Shown here: positions 34,015 to 41,246 of the stretch, piece after piece
How the letters are laid out: the number at the start of each line of letters is the position of its first letter
Position numbering within the stretch: position 1 is the stretch's first letter
Origin: Micromonospora arborensis
GTDB lineage: Bacteria > Actinomycetota > Actinomycetes > Mycobacteriales > Micromonosporaceae
Length of the DNA: 64,000 nt
Direction of reading: 5' to 3'
NCBI RefSeq assembly: GCF_003205615.1
Contig: NZ_PYBV01000015.1
Location: 34,592-98,591 of the forward strand
Notes under the pieces: model-generated
Told to the model about the DNA's origin: nothing
Database searches by the model: none
The model's input: only the letters and a program-made list of their open reading frames with translations
Translations under genes and position numbers: made by a program

Positions 34015-34572
34015 ATGGTAGGAACCGTCGAGCGGGCGGCTAGGCTGGCTGAACAACACCTCGGACCTGCGTTACCTCGGCGTTGGCGGCATGTCCGGTC
34101 GGTTGCTGCGAAGGCTCAGCGGCTCAGCCCGTTGGTTGGTCAAGATGCGGATACGCTTGTCGCTGCTGCCTGGTTGCACGACGTGGGTTATGCGCCTGAC
34201 ATCGTCGCGACCGGCTTTCACTCGCTCGACGGTGCTCGTTGGCTACTGCGCCATGGTGCCGCCGATCTGCGGCTTGCAAGCCTGGTCGCCCATCACTCCT
34301 GCGCTTCGTACGAGGCAGACGAGCGGGGCCTGGGACAAATCCTACGCTCGGAGTTCTTTCAAGAAGAGTCGCCGACGTCCGACGCTCTTTGGTACGCAGA
34401 CATGACGACGGGACCGGACGGCCAAGACCTCGCGGTGGGAGAAAGGCTTGCCGAGATCCGCGAACGGTACGGCCCGGACAGTATTGTCACGCGGTTCTGG
34501 CGCGGAGCCGAGCCGGCGTTACTAGAGGCCGTGAGTCGGACGCAGGCTCGGATGGCCACCTACCCGATGTAA
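34015..34572 (+). CDS. HD domain-containing phosphohydrolase
   Basis: 185 residues from ATG at 34015; a TTG at 33961 would add 18 residues. HD motif: RRWRHVRSVAAKAQRL (His), AAWLHDVGYAPDI (His-Asp), and a later HHSCASYEA with further metal-binding His. Typical of small stand-alone HD proteins acting on nucleotides or phosphoesters. Its last 13 bp overlap the end of the convergent Nudix gene. It lies at the right edge of the AT-richer island; the neighbours (Nudix, HTH/PLD-like) suggest nucleotide sanitation or signalling, but the substrate is unknown. Confidence 0.83.
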   Translation: MVGTVERAARLAEQHLGPALPRRWRHVRSVAAKAQRLSPLVGQDADTLVAAAWLHDVGYAPDIVATGFHSLDGARWLLRHGAADLRLASLVAHHSCASYEADERGLGQILRSEFFQEESPTSDALWYADMTTGPDGQDLAVGERLAEIRERYGPDSIVTRFWRGAEPALLEAVSRTQARMATYPM

Positions 34573-35030
34573 GGCTCACTCCGTTGCTCAAGGCCAGTGT
34601 CAATTCGGAGTCGCATCGACGGATGGATGAGTAATTCGCCAAGTTCATCGTGTGCGACCCACCGCACCGCAGACGACTCGTCGCTTATCGCGGGCTCCCC
34701 ACTCACATAGCGACCGCGAAAGCAGATCGAGAATTGTTGTCGCACCTCACCGTCGCTGTACTCCACGACGTGCTTCGGGTTGGTGTAGATGCCCACTACG
34801 CCGGTCACCTCAATCTCGACGCCGGCCTCCTCCCGTGTCTCCCGCACGGCCGTCTCGGCGATGTACTCGCCGAAGTCCTGGGCGCCGCCGGGCAGTGCCC
34901 ACAGGCCGTTGTCGGTGCGTTGGATGAGCAGCACCCGCCCCTGCTCGTCCTGAACGAAGACGGTCACGGCTACGACGATGCTGTTCGGCTTCGGGGCGTT
35001 CGGGTTGTTGAAGTGCTCGATCCGGGCCAT
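34560..35030 (-). CDS. Nudix hydrolase
   Basis: 156 residues. A complete Nudix box, GAQDFGEYIAETAVRETREEAGV (Gx5Ex7REUxEExGU), at residues about 49-71, preceded by VVAVTVFVQDEQGRVLLIQRTDNGLWALPGG. The protein is the usual size for stand-alone Nudix enzymes, which hydrolyse nucleoside-diphosphate-linked compounds with Mg2+. It is 24 bp downstream of the HTH/PLD-like gene on the same strand, so these two form an operon. It is convergent with the HD gene. Confidence 0.9.
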   Translation of the reverse strand: MARIEHFNNPNAPKPNSIVVAVTVFVQDEQGRVLLIQRTDNGLWALPGGAQDFGEYIAETAVRETREEAGVEIEVTGVVGIYTNPKHVVEYSDGEVRQQFSICFRGRYVSGEPAISDESSAVRWVAHDELGELLIHPSMRLRIDTGLEQRSEPYIG

Positions 35031-35054
35031 GGCCTCCCTCTCACTGCCAGCGGC

Positions 35055-35804
35055 TCAATGCTCAGGCCAGACGGCTCGCTTCTTCCCGAGGACCCGGTTG
35101 AAGCTGGCGACGTAGCTGTCGAACAGGTCCCCGCCACCGAGGCGCCGCAGGTGCAGCACCGGCGCATACGCAGCCGGCGTGCCGTAGAGGTGGGTGTTGA
35201 CCAGCATCTCGTCGTCGAAGCGGTAGATGGAGTTGTAGAGGATCGTGTCGTGGTAGTAGATCCCGACGTTGTCCAGGTCCCGTAGGTCTTTGTAGAACGC
35301 GAGCGCGTTGAGGATCTTGTTGGACATCGCTGGGCCGATGCCCTCGGCGTCTCCACGCTCGGTGATGTGCTCGCCCTCCGGGTCGCCGAATAGCAACTCC
35401 ACCTGCGCCCCGGCCAACGCCTTCTCGCGAAGCGTTGCGATCCAGCGGTGGTTGAACTCGGGCAGGAACAGTCCTCCGTAGACCAGGACGCCGACCTGTC
35501 GGGTGGCCTGCTCCAGGAGCCGCTGCCAGAGGTCGGTGGGGACGGCTCCGCGGCGCGGGTAGATGTGGACGAGTTCCGATTGGCTGATCTGCACGGCTCG
35601 TTGCGTCGGAAGTGCGTCCGGCCAGAGGTACGACTCACTCTCGTTCAGCAGCTCGGCGATGGTGTGGCGGTGCCGCGGGTACGGGTTGCGGGTCTGTGTC
35701 ACCCACCGCTCGACGGTCTTCGGGTCAACACCGAGCTTTTCGGCCAGCGCCGACGCCGTCAGACCGTTCTTGAGCATGCCGTCGCGAAGGCGGTGGTTCG
35801 GCAT
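35055..35804 (-). CDS. HTH regulator with phospholipase D-like C-terminal domain
   Basis: 249 residues from ATG at 35804. Residues about 5-50 form an XRE-type HTH (LKNGLTASALAEKLGVDPKTVERWVTQTRNPYPRHRHTIAELL). Residues about 70-245 are a PLD-like fold: SELVHIYPRRGAVPTDLWQRLLEQATRQVGVLVYGGLFLPE, KALAGAQVELLFGDPEGEH, and a late pattern in YYHDTILYNSIYRFDDEMLVNTHLYG where PLD-like sensors usually have HxK; no intact HKD motif is seen, so it is probably a ligand sensor and not an active phospholipase. It is in operon with the Nudix gene. It may sense a metabolite the Nudix enzyme degrades (inference). Confidence 0.78.
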   Translation of the reverse strand: MPNHRLRDGMLKNGLTASALAEKLGVDPKTVERWVTQTRNPYPRHRHTIAELLNESESYLWPDALPTQRAVQISQSELVHIYPRRGAVPTDLWQRLLEQATRQVGVLVYGGLFLPEFNHRWIATLREKALAGAQVELLFGDPEGEHITERGDAEGIGPAMSNKILNALAFYKDLRDLDNVGIYYHDTILYNSIYRFDDEMLVNTHLYGTPAAYAPVLHLRRLGGGDLFDSYVASFNRVLGKKRAVWPEH

Positions 35805-36010
35805 CGCATCTCCTGCGCACTGGGCTGGGGGACGGCGTGGGGACGACTCAACCTAACAAGGATGTCCCCAGTCGTCCGTGACTCGCGGTGAAGTTGTCAT
35901 TACCGGTCGGCGGAGCCTGGTTTCACAGGACAGCTCGTCCAGACAGGACGCGAGAGGCCCAGCCGAGGTTCGGCGAGTCCGAGCGTCGGCACCGGCTGAC
36001 GGAGGTGGGC

Positions 36011-36172
36011 ATGCAAGGCGACGAGCCGACGAGCAGAGCCGAGCAGACTGAGGCGGCCGAGCGGGAGGCTGCCAAACAGCGCCTCCTCGCCCAGGCCGAG
36101 GCGGACCGCGTACCCGTGGAGGACACGACCCGCGCGGTCCCGGACCGGCGGTGGCGGCGTGACCAGCGATGA
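36011..36172 (+). CDS. small hypothetical protein
   Basis: 53 residues from ATG at 36011 with GGAGGTG 5-6 bp upstream, a better SD than most genes here. Highly charged and Ala/Glu/Arg rich (EQTEAAEREAAKQRLLAQAEADRVP), probably one long helix. Its end overlaps the HTH gene start at 36159 by 14 bp, so it is translationally coupled to it. No family recognised. Confidence 0.55.
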   Translation: MQGDEPTSRAEQTEAAEREAAKQRLLAQAEADRVPVEDTTRAVPDRRWRRDQR

Positions 36173-37496
36173 CCTGCCCATCGGCCGGCGGGTGGCCCGT
36201 TGGCGGGTGCGGCGGTCGATGACGCAGCAGATGCTCGCGGACCGGCTGTGCAGGTCGAAGAGTTGGGTGGACAAGGTGGAGCGGGGCGTGCGCGCTCTGG
36301 ACCGGTACTCGGTGATCCAGGAGCTGGCTCACGTCCTGCGGGTCGACCCGGAGGTGCTCCTCGGCCAGCAGCGGCCAACCCCGGCCGGCCCGCCGGACGG
36401 GGTGGACGACATCCGCGCCGCGCTCGCCCGCTACGACGTCCCGCAAGCCCCGCCCCAACCAGCGGAGGAAGTGCGAAGGCAGGTCGGGTACGCCTGGTTG
36501 ACCTACCAGCACGCGCACTACGGGCAGTTGGTGCGGCTGCTGCCGGGTCTGCTCGCCACCGCCCAGGCCGCGCGGTCACCGGAGTTGCTGGTGCAGGCGT
36601 ACCGGATCGCCTCGTCGCTGCTGGTCAAGCTGGGCGAGGCCGACCTCGGCTGGCTGGCGGCCGACCGCGCGATGGCCGCAGCGGGCGCCAACCCGGTCCT
36701 GGCGGCGACGGCAGCCATCTCGATAGGCCAAGTGCTCCGCGCGCAAGACCGAGGCCACCTGGCCCTGGCCGCTCTGCTCCCCGCAGCCAACCGCGTCCTT
36801 CCACCCTCATCCCACAACGGTGATCAAGAGGTTTGCGGGACTTTTGGAGATCAAACTTCCCCCAAACCTCTTGATCACCGGGGGCAGGGCGATCACCGGG
36901 GGCAGGGCGATCACCGAGGGCGGGGCGATCACCGGGGGCTGGGCGATCACCGGGGGCTGGGCGATCACCGAGGGCGGGGCGATCTTCGGGGGCGGGGCGG
37001 TCGCCCGGAGTGGGCGGTGGGTGGGACGTTGTTGGTGCAGGCCGCTCTCGCTGCTGCGGGCTGCGGCGAGCGCCGCCGCGCCGACGAGCTGACCGACCGG
37101 GCGGCAGGGATTGCCGGGCAGATCAGGGGGTACGACGATCAGCACCGCACCAGCTTCGGGCCGGTCGTTGTCGAGCTGGCGCGGGTGTTGGTGGCGGCCT
37201 CGCGGGGTGACGCCATCGAGGCGTTTCAGAGGCACTCGATGACTGTGCGGCGGGAGGGGTGGCGGCGGTTGCCGACCGAGTACCGGGGCGCGTACCTGCT
37301 GGACGTCGCACAGGCGTACCTCCAGGTGGGTGACCTGCGCGGCGCCGCACGCGCCCTCGTCGACGCGGACCACGTCGCGCCGGCTGAGGTTCGGTGCCGC
37401 CCGTTGGCGCGTACCGTGATCGCCGAGGTCGCCCGTGGTCACCCGGCACCGGCCGGGGTGGCGCGACTGGCGACGGTGGTCGGCCTCACCCGCTGA
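36159..37496 (+). CDS. XRE-type HTH regulator with TPR-like domain, carrying a tandem-repeat insertion
   Basis: 445 residues from GTG at 36159. The HTH is RVARWRVRRSMTQQMLADRLCRSKSWVDKVERGVRALDRYSVIQEL (about 10-56). After about 100 the protein is helical and TPR-like (LLPGLLATAQAARSPELLVQAYRIASSLLVKLGEADLGWLAADRAM), as in many actinomycete XRE/TPR proteins. Residues about 221-280 are foreign to this fold: they are encoded by an inverted repeat plus seven 18-bp units (DHRGQG/DHRGRG/DHRGLG hexapeptides) that keep the frame open. The helical domain resumes at WAVGGTLLVQAALAAAGCGE. Whether the protein still works is unknown. Confidence 0.82.
   Translation: MTSDDLPIGRRVARWRVRRSMTQQMLADRLCRSKSWVDKVERGVRALDRYSVIQELAHVLRVDPEVLLGQQRPTPAGPPDGVDDIRAALARYDVPQAPPQPAEEVRRQVGYAWLTYQHAHYGQLVRLLPGLLATAQAARSPELLVQAYRIASSLLVKLGEADLGWLAADRAMAAAGANPVLAATAAISIGQVLRAQDRGHLALAALLPAANRVLPPSSHNGDQEVCGTFGDQTSPKPLDHRGQGDHRGQGDHRGRGDHRGLGDHRGLGDHRGRGDLRGRGGRPEWAVGGTLLVQAALAAAGCGERRRADELTDRAAGIAGQIRGYDDQHRTSFGPVVVELARVLVAASRGDAIEAFQRHSMTVRREGWRRLPTEYRGAYLLDVAQAYLQVGDLRGAARALVDADHVAPAEVRCRPLARTVIAEVARGHPAPAGVARLATVVGLTR
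36819..36879. repeat. 17-bp inverted repeat inserted in the HTH/TPR gene
   Basis: GGTGATCAAGAGGTTTG (36819-36835) and its perfect complement CAAACCTCTTGATCACC (36863-36879), 27 nt apart, inside the coding sequence. The right arm runs into the tandem array that starts at 36873. Confidence 0.85.
36873..36998 (+). repeat. 18-bp tandem repeat array, seven units
   Basis: Seven head-to-tail units of the form GATCACCGGGGGCAGGGC (starts at 36873, 36891, 36909, 36927, 36945, 36963, 36981), varying mainly at A/G in the eighth to ninth base and at C-A/C-G/C-T near the end; the last begins GATCTTC. Unit length is a multiple of three, so the reading frame of the host gene is kept. Confidence 0.9.
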
Positions 37497-37539
37497 TCGG
37501 CTGTGCGGCACCGCAGAGGCCGGGTGGTGGTGCGGAGCG

Positions 37540-37572
37540 GGGTTGGGCGCTGCCCGTGGCAGCGCCCAACCC
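37540..37572. terminator. bidirectional hairpin terminator
   Basis: GGGTTGGGCGCTGC (37540-37553) and GCAGCGCCCAACCC (37559-37572), perfect 14-bp arms with a 5-nt loop, between the convergent HTH (stop 37496) and hydrolase (stop 37585) genes. Confidence 0.82.
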
Positions 37573-37584
37573 GCGCCGTGTGTG

Positions 37585-38304
37585 TCAGGCGGAGAGTTCC
37601 GCCCGGATCAGCGCGGCCAGCTCGGCGGGCTGAGAAAGGAACGGCGAGTGCGAGGAGTTCATCCGCAACACTCGCTCGGCCCGCTTGGACATGAGCTCCT
37701 GCGCGAAGGGCGGAAGAGCGTTGTCGGCCTCACAAATGATGTAGGTGCTGGGAATGGTGCGCCACGCCGCCTCGGTCAGCGGCTGCTGCGTCGAGGCCCA
37801 GGACTGGAGTCCGAGTTGTGCAATGGCCTGTTCCGCGATTTCCGGCTCGACGTCACCGTAGAAGACCTCGCGGGGCTGCGCGGGCACGATGTGACCCTTG
37901 CCCTTCAGGTCCGACTGCTCGTGCACCTCCCACCACGGCGGAGCAACGCCACCGGCGGTGGAGAAGAGCGAATCGCCGACGTCCGGCTGGAAAGCAGCGA
38001 GATAAACAATTCGGCGTACGTTGTCCGCGGCAGCGAGCGCCTCCGTGACCGGGGCACCACCGTAGGAGTGGGCGACGACCACGACCGGGCCGTCGATGGC
38101 GGCGACGGCGGCCTTGACCACGGCCGCGTCGTCGTAGAGGTCCCCGAGGGCAGTGGGGTCGTTGCCGACGCTGGGTAGCGCAACGGTGTGGATGTCGATA
38201 TCCGGGAACCGCTCGACGAGCGACTGCCAGACCCAGGGCCCGTGCCAGGCGCCGTGCACGAGAAGAAGCGACGGAAAGGTGCTCAAGATGATGTTCCTGC
38301 CCAT
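37585..38304 (-). CDS. alpha/beta hydrolase (salicylate esterase/MES-like)
   Basis: 239 residues. LLLVHGAWHGPWVWQSLVERF is the hallmark start of the HNL/methylesterase-like and AB_hydrolase_6 group; nucleophile elbow AHSYGG, acid Asp in ICEADNALPP, and His in NSSHSPFLSQP. The size is standard. It is divergent from the haloperoxidase-like gene at 38613 with 308 bp between. Ester substrate unknown. Its initiation codon is the ATG at 38304; an SD is not obvious. Confidence 0.87.
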   Translation of the reverse strand: MGRNIILSTFPSLLLVHGAWHGPWVWQSLVERFPDIDIHTVALPSVGNDPTALGDLYDDAAVVKAAVAAIDGPVVVVAHSYGGAPVTEALAAADNVRRIVYLAAFQPDVGDSLFSTAGGVAPPWWEVHEQSDLKGKGHIVPAQPREVFYGDVEPEIAEQAIAQLGLQSWASTQQPLTEAAWRTIPSTYIICEADNALPPFAQELMSKRAERVLRMNSSHSPFLSQPAELAALIRAELSA

Positions 38305-38612
38305 GCGGGTTCGAATGAATTAATCTGGAGTTCACCGACGCCCAGCACCGCGGCGCGGGTGCCCGGCTGAGCGGCGGCAGCGGAAATATATGCCGCTACT
38401 TTCGGGTAGCGAGATGCGGTCGACTATGAGCCAAGCCACAACTCCGTCGGTGGCGGTTCCGCTGTGAGTCACCACACGCTGCCCGAAATCCATGTCCGTG
38501 GACATGCACCCGATCCCGGCCCGCCTGGGGCCTGTTCGGCCGCCCGCATATCCGCCGATCCGGCGGGAAAGCGCAGACGTCCGACAGCCCGAAACCGGAG
38601 CAGGAGACAAAC
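38305..38612. other. divergent promoter region
   Basis: 308 bp between two divergent hydrolase genes, with no supported gene. AT-rich patches occur at about 38311-38330 and 38381-38392; GCGGCA (38374-38379) and TGCCGC (38391-38396) form a 6-bp inverted repeat around the second patch, a possible operator. Confidence 0.4.
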
Positions 38613-39464
38613 ATGCCTTTCATCACCGTGGGAACGGAAAACTCCGCGCCCATCGACCTGTACTACGAGGATCACGGTTCCGGTAAGCCGGTGGTGCTGA
38701 TCCACGGGTTCCCGTTCAACGGCGCGACCTGGGAGAAGGAGACCACCGCGCTGCTCAACGCCGGATACCGGACGATCACCTACGATCGGCGCGGTTACGG
38801 CAACTCGGCCCAACCGACGTTCGGGTACGACTACAACACGTTCGCCGCGGACCTGGACGTCCTGATGACCGAGCTGAACCTGAGCGACGTGACCCTGGTG
38901 GGGCACTCGATGGGCACCGGCGAGGTGATCCGTTACCTGGGCAACTACGGCTCCCAGCGGGTGAGCCGGGCCGTGCTGCTCAGCCCGCTGCAACCGATGC
39001 TGGCCAAGGCCAAGGACAATCCGGAGGGCGTCGAGCGAAGCCTCTTCAAGGGTTTCCAGGACGCCATCATCAAGGATCGGTTCGCCTACCTGACGTCGTT
39101 CTGCGACGCGTTCTTCAACCCGGATCAGAACATGGGCAAGCGGGTCAGCGAGGAGGCGTACCGGGCGCACTGGCAGATCGGTGCGATGGCCTCCGCCAAG
39201 GGCACCCACGACAGCGTGGACTCCTGGCAGGAGGACTTCCGGCCCGACCTGAAGAAGATCGATATTCCGGTGTTGATCGTGCAGGGTGACCAGGACCGGG
39301 TGCTGCCCTATCCGGTTACCGGTCAGCGGCTCGGCCCGATGATGCCGACCGGCCAGCTCATCACGCTCAAGGGCGCGCCGCACGGCATTCCGTGGACACA
39401 CGCCGACGAGATCAACAAGGCGATCATGGACTTCATGAAGCAGCCGGCCAAGGCTCGCGCCTGA
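38613..39464 (+). CDS. alpha/beta hydrolase, cofactor-free haloperoxidase type
   Basis: 283 residues from ATG at 38613 with AGGAG 7-8 bp upstream. PFITVGTENSAPIDLYYEDHGSGKPVVLIHGFPFNGATWEKE is the characteristic start of cofactor-free chloro/bromoperoxidases; nucleophile in GHSMGTGEVIRYL, acid Asp in VQGDQDRVLP, and His in GAPHGIPWTH complete the triad. These enzymes form peracids from acetate and H2O2 in vitro; their natural role is probably esterase or perhydrolase. Single gene, with its own terminator downstream. Confidence 0.9.
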   Translation: MPFITVGTENSAPIDLYYEDHGSGKPVVLIHGFPFNGATWEKETTALLNAGYRTITYDRRGYGNSAQPTFGYDYNTFAADLDVLMTELNLSDVTLVGHSMGTGEVIRYLGNYGSQRVSRAVLLSPLQPMLAKAKDNPEGVERSLFKGFQDAIIKDRFAYLTSFCDAFFNPDQNMGKRVSEEAYRAHWQIGAMASAKGTHDSVDSWQEDFRPDLKKIDIPVLIVQGDQDRVLPYPVTGQRLGPMMPTGQLITLKGAPHGIPWTHADEINKAIMDFMKQPAKARA

Positions 39465-39509
39465 CCCGTACCGGTAGCCGTTCGGACACCAGCGCCGCGA
39501 GGACGCTGC

Positions 39510-39539
39510 GACACCCGGCCCCTCCCGGGGCCGGGTGTC
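39510..39539. terminator. bidirectional hairpin terminator
   Basis: GACACCCGGCCCC (39510-39522) and GGGGCCGGGTGTC (39527-39539), perfect 13-bp arms with a 4-nt loop, between convergent stops at 39464 and 39548. Confidence 0.85.
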
Positions 39540-39547
39540 GTCGGTCG

Positions 39548-40564
39548 TCAGGGCCGCCGGGCCACCACCGCGCCGTTGGCCCCGGGAGCGTCGAACGGCA
39601 CCGTACGCACGTCGACGAAGCCGGCATCGGTCAGCCAGGCGGCATATTCGGCGCCCGAGTAGTTTCGGCCGCCCTCGGTCTCGACCAGCATGTTCATGCC
39701 CATCAGCGCCGCCTCGGGCGGCCCGGTGCGCTCGTCGTTCAGCAGCAGTTCACAGACGACGATCGTCCCGCCCGGCGGCAGCGCCGCGTGGCACCGGGCC
39801 AGCAGCGCCCGGTTCGTCGGCTCGTCCCAGTCGTGCAGGATCATGCTGAGCAGGATGACGTCGTGCCCGCCGGGCAGCGCCGGGTCGGCGAGGAAGTCCC
39901 CGGCGAACGTGTCGATCCGCCCGGTCAGGCCCGCCTCCGCGATCCGCTCCCGCGCCCGTACGCAGACGTGCGGCAGGTCCAGGACGGTCGCCCGCAGCTC
40001 AGGCAGGCGTCGGCAGAACTCGATCGGGAACGCCCCGGCACCGCCGCCCACGTCGAGCAGACGGTTGTGCCCGGAGAAGTCGTACGCGTCGGCCAGCGCG
40101 GTGGCGGTGAAGCTGGACGTGGAGAACATGGCATCCCAGAACTGGGCCAGCATCTCCGGGTCGGAGGTGTCGAACATCGACTGCTGGGATTCCGGGTCCC
40201 AGGTCAACGGCCGATCCGTGCGCAGAGCCTCGCCGATGCGGTGCCAGGGCAGGTAGGTGCGCTGGTCCGAGTAGCGCACCTGGGCCCCGAAGTAGTACGG
40301 GCGACCCTCGACCAGGAACTGCTCGGCCAACTCGGAGTTGCAGTACCCGTCGCCGGCCTTCTCCAACAGGCCGAGCGAGGCACTGGCCGCCAGCAGCAGG
40401 TCAGCGGGCCGGTCGGGCAGCCCGAACTCGGCGGCGGCCTGGTCGACGGTCATCGTCCGCCCACCGGCCAACCGGGTGAACAGGCCGAGCTCGACGCCGA
40501 CCGCGAGGGTCTTGAACCCCCATACACCGGCCACCAGACGCATCAGGGGAGTCGGAGTGTTCAT
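39548..40564 (-). CDS. SAM-dependent O-methyltransferase (acetylserotonin/polyketide type)
   Basis: 338 residues. An N-terminal dimerisation domain with winged-helix features (FKTLAVGVELGLFTRLAGGRTMTVDQAAAEFGLPDRPADLLLAASASLGLL), then the catalytic Rossmann fold: motif I LLDVGGGAGAFPIEF, VLDLPHV, the FLADPALPGGHDVILLSMILHDWDEPTNRALLARCHAALPPGG block, and a His in LHDW that serves as general base in this family. It resembles O-methyltransferases of antibiotic pathways, yet no pathway genes are next to it. The substrate is probably an aromatic hydroxyl. Confidence 0.9.
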   Translation of the reverse strand: MNTPTPLMRLVAGVWGFKTLAVGVELGLFTRLAGGRTMTVDQAAAEFGLPDRPADLLLAASASLGLLEKAGDGYCNSELAEQFLVEGRPYYFGAQVRYSDQRTYLPWHRIGEALRTDRPLTWDPESQQSMFDTSDPEMLAQFWDAMFSTSSFTATALADAYDFSGHNRLLDVGGGAGAFPIEFCRRLPELRATVLDLPHVCVRARERIAEAGLTGRIDTFAGDFLADPALPGGHDVILLSMILHDWDEPTNRALLARCHAALPPGGTIVVCELLLNDERTGPPEAALMGMNMLVETEGGRNYSGAEYAAWLTDAGFVDVRTVPFDAPGANGAVVARRP

Positions 40565-40616
40565 CGCGACATGAGATCACAGAAAGCGTCCCTCCACTAT
40601 GGGCGTCGCTCGGGGG

Positions 40617-41246
40617 TCAGGCCCGGATCAGCGTCACCAGCCCGGCGGTGACCAGCACGCCAGCCCACAGGCGGTCCACGTTGAACCAGGCCCGACGCAG
40701 CACCCCGACCCCGAGCACCTGGTAGACCAGCATCGCGATGACCAGGGCCGTGCCGAGCATGGCCACGGTGTGCACCCCCGCCGCGGCGAGCCCGGCCAGC
40801 GCGCCGACCGGGGCGGCGCTCAGGTGCCCGGGGTGGCCTCCGGGCACCGGCTCCGTGACCAGCACCGGCAGCAGCATCAGCCCCGCGCCGTGCGCCGACG
40901 ACATGAGGAACGACCAGCCCGCGAGTTGCGCCGCGGACAACCGCATCCCCGCCCAGCGGAAGTGCCGCTGGGAGAGCAGCCGCCACAGCCCGAAGGCGAC
41001 CAGCAGCACCCCGCCGACCACCGCCAGGGTGGTGCTCGCCGTCACCGACCGGGTCGCGGTCACCAGCGCGGCGACGATCCCCACCGAGGCGAGATGTCCC
41101 GCCGCGATCGGCAGCAGCGACCGCAGCAGGACCGCCCGGCTGCGTTCCTGCAGGCCCCGGGCCACCGCGAACAACCAGCCCATCGCCGGGTTCAGGCCGT
41201 GGAACGCGCCGAGCGCCGCGAGCGTCGCCCAGGTGGTGACGGTCAC
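40617..41246 (-). CDS. integral membrane protein of the sulfur operon
   Basis: 209 residues from GTG at 41246, overlapping the stop of the selenium-binding-protein gene by 4 bp (translational coupling). About five to six membrane helices: ALGAFHGLNPAMGWLFAVARGLQ, LLPIAAGHLASVGIVAALV, TLAVVGGVLLVAFGLWRLL, and a C-terminal WAGVLVTAGLVTLIRA. HGLNP and GHLASVG are conserved-looking polar pairs inside helices, similar in style to NicO/HupE or TauE-like metal/sulfur transporters, but no family is certain. It may export or import a product of the operon, such as sulfide or a metal (inference). Confidence 0.75.
   Translation of the reverse strand: MTVTTWATLAALGAFHGLNPAMGWLFAVARGLQERSRAVLLRSLLPIAAGHLASVGIVAALVTATRSVTASTTLAVVGGVLLVAFGLWRLLSQRHFRWAGMRLSAAQLAGWSFLMSSAHGAGLMLLPVLVTEPVPGGHPGHLSAAPVGALAGLAAAGVHTVAMLGTALVIAMLVYQVLGVGVLRRAWFNVDRLWAGVLVTAGLVTLIRA

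Noticed and set aside
36822..36998. CRISPR array
   Set aside because: Units are 18 bp and contiguous with no spacers; it is a coding minisatellite.
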